A stretch of DNA of 45,823 nt from Candidatus Gottesmanbacteria bacterium RIFCSPLOWO2_01_FULL_39_12b (GTDB lineage: Bacteria > Patescibacteriota > Microgenomatia > 2-02-FULL-39-11): contig MFJR01000009.1 in the NCBI GenBank assembly GCA_001780955.1, positions 17,370-63,192 of the forward strand. Direction: 5' to 3'. Position numbers and translations under genes: made by a program. The notes under the pieces are model-generated. The model saw nothing but the letters and a program-made list of their open reading frames with translations, searched no databases and was not told where the DNA came from. Of the stretch, positions 39,904 through 45,823 are shown one piece after another. Position 1 is the stretch's first letter, and each line of letters begins with the position of its first letter.

Positions 39904-40123
39904 AATCTATAAGTTGCTAGTCAGTAAAATGCAGGAAATTGCTTTGGTACCTCCTCAAACTATCGGGTCCTTTACACCTTTGTATAAAAAGATTGTTCCC
40001 CGGTTCAAATACTATCCCTGGAAAAGTGCCTTGATTATTTCTCTAGCGTCAACAATTTCCCTCTATCTGGTTCTTGGTTCAACTCTGGTGAAAATTGCTT
40101 CACTGCTTCAGTTTGGATTTTAA
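39890..40123 (+). CDS. Small membrane protein, possible anti-sigma factor
   Basis: This 77-aa protein starts MKEDKIYKLLVSKMQEIALVPP. The track's longer frame from 39836 runs inside the sigma gene, and ATG 39890 gives a 14-nt overlap. A ~45-residue cytoplasmic part is followed by one strong hydrophobic stretch (ALIISLASTISLYLVLGSTLV) near the C-terminus. Its size, position directly after the ECF sigma gene and topology suit a minimal membrane-bound anti-sigma factor. The zinc-binding anti-sigma motif (HxxxCxxC) is absent, so this is inference from context. Confidence 0.65.
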   Translation: MKEDKIYKLLVSKMQEIALVPPQTIGSFTPLYKKIVPRFKYYPWKSALIISLASTISLYLVLGSTLVKIASLLQFGF

Positions 40124-40131
40124 AATTAGGT

Positions 40132-40749
40132 ATGATTAATTTTTTACGCTTAAGCCTTCTTTTTGCTAGAAATGTGGTTAATTGCGTCAATAGTCCGTAC
40201 GTAACTTTTAGGAAGCTGACCGAAGAAAAAACTGGAGTAAAGCAAACCGGATTTATTTTCTTTTTTGTGGTCGCCTATTTTATTTTTGTCAGCTGGATTC
40301 GTGTTCCGTTTCGTAATCCATACCTTTTAACTATGCAATTTAATAAATTACTTTTAGGGTGGATTGTTGGTTTTTGGGGAATTATTATACTTCTCTATTT
40401 CTTGGGAAAACTGGTTAGTTCTCGTGGAACATTTCGATCGGTTTTTATCCTCTGGACTTGGTCACTTTTGCCTACCCTTACTTGGTTTTTTTTAACTTCT
40501 TTCTTATTTATTATTTTTCCTCCACCTCGAACTTTAAGTATTTGGGGTAAAATTTATAGCCTTGTTTTTATTTCCTTTTCCTTATCCTTATTATTTTGGA
40601 AATTAATCCTTTATTATTTGACGCTCCGTTTTGCTTTTCGAATTGATTTGCAGAAAATTACCATTGTTACTTTTGTCGTGATTCCCTATATCGTTATGTA
40701 TTCGGTTGTGATGTACTCTTTAGGAATTTTTCGGATTCCCTTTATTTAA
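40132..40749 (+). CDS. Yip1-like polytopic membrane protein
   Basis: This 205-aa protein has about five transmembrane helices. The N-terminal cytoplasmic part (NVVNCVNSPYVTFRKLTEEKTG) precedes helices in the way Yip1-domain proteins do (short leader with a Pro/Tyr motif, then the membrane core); the match is loose. Trp/Phe-rich helices and an aromatic loop (FIIFPPPRTLSIWGK) are notable. It follows the putative anti-sigma gene by 8 nt and precedes HMG-CoA reductase by 9 nt, so it may be co-transcribed with either. Function unknown. Confidence 0.6.
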   Translation: MINFLRLSLLFARNVVNCVNSPYVTFRKLTEEKTGVKQTGFIFFFVVAYFIFVSWIRVPFRNPYLLTMQFNKLLLGWIVGFWGIIILLYFLGKLVSSRGTFRSVFILWTWSLLPTLTWFFLTSFLFIIFPPPRTLSIWGKIYSLVFISFSLSLLFWKLILYYLTLRFAFRIDLQKITIVTFVVIPYIVMYSVVMYSLGIFRIPFI

Positions 40750-40758
40750 ATTTAACTT

Positions 40759-41907
40759 ATGGATTTAAGATCTTTTAAAAATATTGAAGACAGAAGAAAG
40801 TTTTTAGAGAAAAAGTTAAAAATAAACTTTTCAGCCGTCAGTATTTTTCCGCAGGATTTAAAAGAAGCGCAAAATAGAAACTGTGAGAATATGATTGGAG
40901 TAATTCAGATACCTCTTGGGGTGGCCGGTCCGGTTCTTCTTCGAAAAGGAAAAACTAAAGAGTTCTACTATCTACCGTTGGCAACCACCGAAGCGGCCTT
41001 GGTTGCTTCAGTCAATCGGGGTTGTAAAGCAATTTGTCTTTCAGACGGGGCAAAAGTAGTGGTGGAAAATATTGGTATGACCCGGGGGCCGGTATTTAGA
41101 ACCGGAGGGATTATTGAAGGAACAAGGGTTAAATCCTGGCTTAAACGAAACTTTAATAAACTGGCCCAAATTGCCAAGTTTTCTTCTCCCCATTTGAAGT
41201 TGACCCAAGTTAATGACTTAATGGTTGGCGACTATATATTTGTACGGTTTTACTTTGACACTCAAGAAGCGATGGGTATGAATATGGTGACTTTAGCCAC
41301 CCAAAAAATAGTTGATTATATCGAAATTAACACACAAGTTAAGTGTCTTTCTTTAGCGGGTAATTTTGACATCGATAAAAAGCCAGCCTGGCTCAATATA
41401 TTGCTCGGTCGGGGAAGGAGAGTCTGGGCCGAAGTTAACTTGACAAATGAGGTGGTGAGACAAGTCTTGAAAACCACGCCACAAAAACTGCATGAAGTGG
41501 CCATTAATAAATGTTACTTAGGTTCTGCTGTTTCCGGCTCGATGGGATTTAATGCGCATTTTGCCAATATTATCGCCGCCTTTTATTTGGCTTGTGGTCA
41601 GGATTTAGCACATGTTGTTGAAGGAAGTGTGGGTATTACTGCGACTCAATTAATTGATAGAAATCTAAAAATCTCAGTCTATCTTCCCAATTTGCAGGTA
41701 GGCACTGTTGGTGGTGGAACCGGATTACCGTCACAAAAAGAAGCTCTTAATCTTTTAGGGTTAAATAGTAATGGTAGCGGTCAAAATACTGACAGACTGG
41801 CTGAAATTATGGGCGTGGCAGTTTTGGCGGGAGAAATTTCACTTTTAGCCTCGCTTAGCGAGGGTAGTTTGGCAAAATCCCACCAGAAATTAGCCCGTCG
41901 AGATTAA
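40759..41907 (+). CDS. HMG-CoA reductase (class I-like)
   Basis: This 382-aa enzyme reduces HMG-CoA to mevalonate. The visible motifs are ENMIGVIQIPLGVAGP (43-58), LATTEAALVASVNRG with catalytic Glu78, AMGMNMVTLA, DKKPAW with catalytic Lys (207/208), GQDLAHVVEG with Asp282, and TVGGGTGLPSQ. The C-terminal SLAKSHQKL supplies His375. The DKKPAWLN and C-terminal His patterns point to class I, as in archaea and eukaryotes, rather than the bacterial class II. No N-terminal membrane domain is present, so it is soluble. It heads the mevalonate operon; the HMG-CoA synthase follows after 4 nt. Confidence 0.95.
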   Translation: MDLRSFKNIEDRRKFLEKKLKINFSAVSIFPQDLKEAQNRNCENMIGVIQIPLGVAGPVLLRKGKTKEFYYLPLATTEAALVASVNRGCKAICLSDGAKVVVENIGMTRGPVFRTGGIIEGTRVKSWLKRNFNKLAQIAKFSSPHLKLTQVNDLMVGDYIFVRFYFDTQEAMGMNMVTLATQKIVDYIEINTQVKCLSLAGNFDIDKKPAWLNILLGRGRRVWAEVNLTNEVVRQVLKTTPQKLHEVAINKCYLGSAVSGSMGFNAHFANIIAAFYLACGQDLAHVVEGSVGITATQLIDRNLKISVYLPNLQVGTVGGGTGLPSQKEALNLLGLNSNGSGQNTDRLAEIMGVAVLAGEISLLASLSEGSLAKSHQKLARRD

Positions 41908-41911
41908 CTTT

Positions 41912-42952
41912 ATGAAGGTTGGAATATTGGGTTATGGAGTTTATCTGCCTAAATATCGTGTAAAAGTTTCCGATATCGCTTCAGTCTGGGGAAAAAATAG
42001 CGCTGAGATTGAAAAGTTACTAGGGCTTAAGGAGAAATCAGTCTCTTCATTTGATGAAGATGCAGTCACTCAAGCATTTGAAGCAGCCAGTATAAGTTTG
42101 AAACACGCCAACGTATCCGCTTCTGAACTAGAGGTGTGTTTAGTTGGATCAGAAAGTCACCCTTATGCGGTTAATCCTACCTCAACTATTGTCGCTGAAT
42201 TTTTAGGCGTGGGTCAAAATTATTTAGCCTCTGATTTACAATTTGCCTGTAAAGCCGCAACTTCTGGAATAATTGCCACTTTTGGATTGATTGCCTGCGG
42301 GAAAATAAATATCGGTTTAGTAATTGGAAGCGATAAGGCACAAGCCAAAACGCATGATATTTTAGAGTATACTTCTTCTTCAGCGGCCGCTTCTTATGTT
42401 TTAGGTAATAATCTTAACGAGAGTATTATGCAAATAGTCGATTTTGCCTCTTTTTCCTCAGATACTCCAGATTTTTGGCGACGGGATGGAGTGCGTTTTC
42501 CAAGTCACGGTGGAAGATTTACCGGAGAACCAGCTTATTTTGCACACGTCATGGGAGCGGCAAAAAACTTATTAGAAAAGACTAAACTGCAGCCCTCTGA
42601 TTTTTCTTATTGTGTTTTTCATATGCCGAATGGTAAATTTCCGAAAGAAGTTGCCAAAAGACTGGGATTTACCAGTCAGCAATTAGCCCCCTCTTTAATT
42701 TTTGAGGAGGTAGGTAATCCTTATTCTGCCTCTTCACTTTTAGGTCTCTGCGCCGTATTGGATATAGCAAAACCAGGGCAATTAATTTTCATGGTGTCTT
42801 ACGGTTCCGGAGCCGGATCTGATAGTTTTGTTTTTAAAACACTTGAAGCGTTAGATAAAAAACGTAAAAGTAATCAGCCTTTTTCGAGGTTAGCTTCCCA
42901 TAAAAAAAACATTTCCTATATTGATTATTTAAAATACGGGAGAAAAATTTGA
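41912..42952 (+). CDS. HMG-CoA synthase, archaeal type
   Basis: This 346-aa synthase condenses acetoacetyl-CoA with acetyl-CoA. It starts MKVGILGYGVYLPKYRVKVSDIASVWGK, the opening of the archaeal HMGS family, and has the short archaeal length. The nucleophile Cys113 is in ACKAAT, the Glu in VGSESHPYAVNP (~81) and the catalytic His in VFHMPNGKFP (~237). The GNPYSASSLLGL block near residue 270 binds acetoacetyl-CoA. It lies directly before the thiolase and DUF35 genes, the same order as the channelling complex described in archaea. Confidence 0.93.
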   Translation: MKVGILGYGVYLPKYRVKVSDIASVWGKNSAEIEKLLGLKEKSVSSFDEDAVTQAFEAASISLKHANVSASELEVCLVGSESHPYAVNPTSTIVAEFLGVGQNYLASDLQFACKAATSGIIATFGLIACGKINIGLVIGSDKAQAKTHDILEYTSSSAAASYVLGNNLNESIMQIVDFASFSSDTPDFWRRDGVRFPSHGGRFTGEPAYFAHVMGAAKNLLEKTKLQPSDFSYCVFHMPNGKFPKEVAKRLGFTSQQLAPSLIFEEVGNPYSASSLLGLCAVLDIAKPGQLIFMVSYGSGAGSDSFVFKTLEALDKKRKSNQPFSRLASHKKNISYIDYLKYGRKI

Positions 42953-42953
42953 T

Positions 42954-44102
42954 ATGGATGTAAACATCATTGCCGGTTCCACCACAAAATTTGGTGAATT
43001 ATGGCATGTTTCACCTAGAGATATGGTTAGACAGGTGGTTGAAGATGTTATCGATCAAGCAATGATTTCACGCTCAAAACTTCAGGCAATTTTTATCGGC
43101 AACATGTTGTCCAGTTCCTTAGGGGGTCAGGATCATCTAGGGGCATTTTTTGCTGAAGAATTAGGATTATCAATACCAGCTGTAAAAGTAGAAGGAGCCT
43201 GTGCTTCGGGGGGGTTGGCCGTTCATACTGGGTGCCTAGCGATTATGTCCGGGCTTTACGACACCGTATTAGTCGTAGGAGTCGAAAAAATGACTGATTA
43301 TAAACCAGAAACCGTAGCCAGTGTTTTAATGGGTGCAGGTTCGGAGGCGGAAAGAGAAGCAGGTCTGACTTTTCCAGCACTTTATGCTCTGATGACGCGC
43401 GTTCATATGAAAAAGTGGAGTACGACTGAAAAAGATTTAGCTTATGTATCAGTCAAAAATCATTTTCATGCTTCATTAAACTCTCATGCCCAGTTTCCTT
43501 ATCAGGTGACCCTGGAGCAGGTGTTAAAAAGCCCAGTCATTGCTTCTCCGCTTAAACTTCTGGATTGTTCTCCTATTACCGATGGAGCTGCAGCCATTAT
43601 CTTAACCAGAAACAAGAAAGCAGCCATAAGAAACAAAACGGTTAGTATTATTGCCTCTGTTGTGGCCACCGATACCTTGGGATTGGCCGAGAGAGAAGAT
43701 TTATCCAGTTTAAAAGCTTCGGTAATTGCCGCAAAAAATGCTTATCATCAGTCGGGAATCTCTCCCAAAGATATTGACGTAGTTGAGGTACATGATTGCT
43801 TTACAATTGCGGAAATTATCGCGATGGAGGATTTGGGTTTCTTTCCCAAAGGTAAAGCAAGTTTTGCTATAAAAGAAGGGGTTACCAAGTTAGGCGGGTA
43901 CCCGGTAGTCAATACATCAGGAGGTTTAAAAGCCTCTGGACACCCGGTCGGGGCAACCGGTGTAAAGCAAGTGGTAGAAATTTACCAGCAGTTGACCGGT
44001 CGGGGGGGTAAAAAACAAGTTAAGGATGCCCGAATAGGTTTAACACATAATGTAGGAGGAAGTGGAGCCACAGCCGTTATTCATATACTTAAGTGCTTAT
44101 GA
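42954..44102 (+). CDS. Acetoacetyl-CoA thiolase, archaeal type
   Basis: This 382-aa thiolase joins two acetyl-CoA units to make acetoacetyl-CoA. The nucleophile Cys83 is in EGACASGGLAV, and the His of SGGLKASGHPVGATG is at ~330. The C-terminal catalytic block is GLTHNVGGSGATAV with His (~365) instead of the Cys of classical bacterial thiolases, matching the archaeal/SCP2-type group. It starts 1 nt after the HMG-CoA synthase stop and overlaps the DUF35 gene by 4 nt, so all three should be made together. Confidence 0.93.
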   Translation: MDVNIIAGSTTKFGELWHVSPRDMVRQVVEDVIDQAMISRSKLQAIFIGNMLSSSLGGQDHLGAFFAEELGLSIPAVKVEGACASGGLAVHTGCLAIMSGLYDTVLVVGVEKMTDYKPETVASVLMGAGSEAEREAGLTFPALYALMTRVHMKKWSTTEKDLAYVSVKNHFHASLNSHAQFPYQVTLEQVLKSPVIASPLKLLDCSPITDGAAAIILTRNKKAAIRNKTVSIIASVVATDTLGLAEREDLSSLKASVIAAKNAYHQSGISPKDIDVVEVHDCFTIAEIIAMEDLGFFPKGKASFAIKEGVTKLGGYPVVNTSGGLKASGHPVGATGVKQVVEIYQQLTGRGGKKQVKDARIGLTHNVGGSGATAVIHILKCL

Positions 44103-44398
44103 TAAGTCCGGTTAAAATTTGGCGAAACCAGAAAAAAATTAAAACGTTATTGGGTTGCAAGGGTAAGATAATTTCCTGGTCCAAAATTCACGTACCGCCT
44201 GCCGGATTTGAAAATCAAGCTCCTTACGTAGTGGTCATAGTCAGTCTTGAGTCCGGGAAGAATTACACGGCTCAATTCGTAGATTGGGAGGAAGAGCATC
44301 TGAGAATAGGTCAACGTGTTAGAGCTGTTTTGAGACGCACCCGAGAACCAGGAGAAGAAGGAGTAATCCCCTATGGAGTCAAATTCAAACCTCTTTAA
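44099..44398 (+). CDS. DUF35 OB-fold protein lacking the zinc-ribbon cysteines
   Basis: The ATG at 44099 overlaps the thiolase TGA (ATGA) and is preferred to the track's GTG at 44093. The ~99-aa product has the DUF35 OB-fold body (KIHVPPAGFENQAPYVVVIVSL, YTAQFVDWEE, VRAVLRRTREPGEEGVIPYGVKFKP). In archaeal relatives, an N-terminal rubredoxin-like zinc ribbon with four Cys comes first and the protein bridges thiolase and HMG-CoA synthase. Here the N-terminal part is only ISPVKIWRNQKKIKTLLGCKGK, with a single Cys. The zinc site is therefore lost or the fold shortened, while the CoA-binding/bridging body is kept. It overlaps mevalonate kinase by 26 nt. Confidence 0.85.
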   Translation: MISPVKIWRNQKKIKTLLGCKGKIISWSKIHVPPAGFENQAPYVVVIVSLESGKNYTAQFVDWEEEHLRIGQRVRAVLRRTREPGEEGVIPYGVKFKPL

Positions 44399-45371
44399 TA
44401 CTACAGTTTCGGCTCCGGGGAAAATTCACCTTTTAGGAGAACACGTTGTGGTTTACGGTAAACCAGCATTGATTGCTGCGATAAATAGAAGACTGTATAC
44501 GAATGTAAAAATCAATCCGCCAGCTGGCGGACAAAAATCAAAGATCAAAAACGGAAAGATCAGTATAAAAACAAATAGTGATACTCGCTTGGTGAAACAG
44601 GCTATTATCGTCTTTAAAAACGCCTTCAAAATTAAAGATTTACCCGGTTTGGAAATTACAATTAATTCCCAAATTCCCGTAGGGAGCGGATTGGGCTCTT
44701 CTGCCGCTATCGCAGTTTCCGTTATCGGAGTTTTAATGAAGGCGGTTTTAAATATCTGGAATCCGACAAAAATAAATGAATTGGCTTTTGAAGTAGAAAA
44801 GTTACAGCATAGAAATCCTTCCGGAGGGGATAATACGGTGGTTACTTTCGGAGGGTTAATCTGGTATAGGCGTGAATTTGATTTTTTAAAGTCAATCTGG
44901 AGTCTGCCGATCATAAATTACAAAATTCCCCCCTTTGTTCTTATTGATAGCGGTAAACCGCAAGAGTCAACGGGACAGATGGTAGACTCGGTACGGAAAA
45001 TTGGAATTAACAATCAAGCATATTTTGAGAAAATATTAACCTCTCAAGAGAAAGAAACCAAAAGTTTACTTTTGGCACTAAAGGGGGGAGACAATAAAGC
45101 GATAAAGCAATCGATAGTAAATGGAGAAAGGAATCTGGAAAAACTGAAGGTTATAGGTATAAAAGCCAAAAAAATTATTAGTGAAATAGAAAAAATAGGT
45201 GGTGCAGCCAAGGTGAGCGGTGGGGGCGGTAAAAAGAAAGGTAGCGGTTACCTTTTATGCTATCATGAAGATTTAGCAAGACTGACCATCTTAGAAAAAA
45301 AACTCGGGCTAAGGATGGAAAAAATTAAACTAGGAGAGGAAGGAGTGAGAATCGAACAGTGTCAAAAATAA
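44373..45371 (+). CDS. Mevalonate kinase (GHMP family)
   Basis: This 332-aa GHMP kinase has motif 1 SAPGKIHLLGEHVVVYGKPAL near the start, motif 2 PVGSGLGSSAAIAV (the ATP phosphate loop, ~108-121), GGDNTVVTFGG, and motif 3 KVSGGGGKKKGSGYLL near the end. GEHxVVYG and the overall length indicate mevalonate kinase. The C-terminal motif usually reads TGAGGGG; KVSGGGGKKKGSG is a Lys-rich variant. It phosphorylates mevalonate. The start lies within the DUF35 gene and its stop overlaps the following kinase, so the operon is tightly coupled. Confidence 0.9.
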   Translation: MESNSNLFNTTVSAPGKIHLLGEHVVVYGKPALIAAINRRLYTNVKINPPAGGQKSKIKNGKISIKTNSDTRLVKQAIIVFKNAFKIKDLPGLEITINSQIPVGSGLGSSAAIAVSVIGVLMKAVLNIWNPTKINELAFEVEKLQHRNPSGGDNTVVTFGGLIWYRREFDFLKSIWSLPIINYKIPPFVLIDSGKPQESTGQMVDSVRKIGINNQAYFEKILTSQEKETKSLLLALKGGDNKAIKQSIVNGERNLEKLKVIGIKAKKIISEIEKIGGAAKVSGGGGKKKGSGYLLCYHEDLARLTILEKKLGLRMEKIKLGEEGVRIEQCQK

Positions 45372-45823
45372 AAGTTTCAGCACCCGGTAAATTGATGCTC
45401 TTTGGCGAACACGCAGTAGTTTATGGGTTTCCCTGTATTGTAACCGCGATCGATAAACGTATCACTGTTGAAATAGAAAAAACACCGGAAAAAAAAGACC
45501 GCGTTATATCTTCAGGAGTTTCGGATACCAGATTTGTTGATATGGCGATTGCCGTTTTAAAAAGAAAGTTTACCATTAGTGAAAACGTAAGGATAAAGAT
45601 CCAAAGCGACTTAGGTCAATACGGATTGGGATCATCCTCTGCCGTTACGGTAGCAACCTTAAAAGGTTTGCTAGATTTATTTTCTATCAAAATTAATAAC
45701 AAAGAATTATTTCAATTAGCTTATGAGACAGTTTTATCCGTGCAGGGGAAAGCGTCAGGTTTTGATGTGGCAGCCTCTATTTATGGCGGGACAATCTATT
45801 TTGACGGAAAGACTAAAGCGGTA
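45359..45823 (+). CDS. Second GHMP kinase (probable phosphomevalonate kinase), cut by right edge
   Basis: This gene is not in the ORF track because it runs off the window. GTG 45359 begins VSKIKVSAPGKLMLFGEHAVVYG, overlapping mevalonate kinase by 13 nt. The next ATG would cut through motif 1, so GTG is chosen. Motif 2 is QYGLGSSSAVTVA. The GKASGFDVAASIYGGTIYF stretch resembles phosphomevalonate kinases more than mevalonate kinases, while GEHAVVYG is mevalonate-kinase-like. As the second kinase in a mevalonate operon, phosphomevalonate kinase is the best guess, with a second mevalonate kinase or the decarboxylase step as alternatives. Only ~155 residues are visible. Confidence 0.8.
   Translation, partial: MSKIKVSAPGKLMLFGEHAVVYGFPCIVTAIDKRITVEIEKTPEKKDRVISSGVSDTRFVDMAIAVLKRKFTISENVRIKIQSDLGQYGLGSSSAVTVATLKGLLDLFSIKINNKELFQLAYETVLSVQGKASGFDVAASIYGGTIYFDGKTKAV

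Noticed and set aside
1-45823. CRISPR array, IS element, rRNA or tRNA
   Set aside because: No regularly spaced direct repeats, transposase or integrase motifs, or rRNA/tRNA signatures were seen by eye on either strand; a covariance-model search was not possible.

Overview
The window looks like a chromosomal segment of a Candidate Phyla Radiation (Patescibacteria) bacterium, most likely a Microgenomates-type lineage. This rests on gene content, not on a database match. The signs are an AT-rich sequence read with the standard bacterial code (TGA is a stop), tightly packed genes with many 4-nt ATGA overlaps, a chromosomal type IV secretion-like system (PrgI, TraC-like, VirB4, tandem SGGD pilins), very large orphan membrane-anchored proteins and many toxin-antitoxin pairs. 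Several confident promoters place the -10 box only 6-9 nt before the ATG, so leaderless mRNAs appear common.

Layout. 1-2841: two divergent genes of unknown function. 2850-4362: a HEPN/MNT toxin-antitoxin pair beside a membrane HExxH protein. 4359-7349 (minus): a two-ATPase Clp/Hsp100 protein. 7515-12803: a secretion operon (PrgI, TraC-like, VirB4, membrane partner). 12774-17526: the replication-origin neighbourhood, with dnaN and dnaA on minus, a DnaA-box-rich gap as candidate oriC, and rpmH-rnpA-yidD-yidC-khpB on plus. 17523-20346: an O-antigen-ligase-like protein, a small membrane protein, nadD and nadE. 20351-29444: an accessory island with a PIN/RHH pair, a five-member metabolic cluster (PfkB kinase, unknown 431-aa protein, truncated BtpA-like gene, HAD phosphatase, AllA-like fusion), a DUF4143 ATPase, a PIN/Phd pair and an AbiE pair. 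29489-31622: a nucleotide-sugar epimerase and a divergent hexokinase. 31674-35420: a 1248-aa tail-anchored orphan. 35445-39221 (minus): a VirB6/TrbL-like channel protein and six tandem VirB2/TrbC-like pilins. 39304-40749: an ECF sigma factor, a possible anti-sigma and a membrane protein. 40759-45823: a mevalonate-pathway operon of archaeal style, cut by the right edge.

How the genes fit together. The two T4SS clusters probably form one envelope machine: ATPase and PrgI on one side, pilins and a polytopic channel on the other. The second cluster is divergent from an ECF sigma gene, and their -35 boxes overlap. The mevalonate operon carries thiolase, HMG-CoA synthase and a DUF35 protein in the archaeal order, then mevalonate kinase and a second GHMP kinase, with HMG-CoA reductase first. 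The DUF35 protein has lost the usual zinc-ribbon cysteines.

The best candidates for something undescribed are the PfkB/431-aa/BtpA-fragment/HAD/AllA-fusion cluster inside the toxin-antitoxin island, the cysteine-less DUF35 variant, the Clp ATPase lacking a visible ClpP-binding loop, and the shared leaderless promoter architecture. All functional statements are by motif reading; no searches were run.
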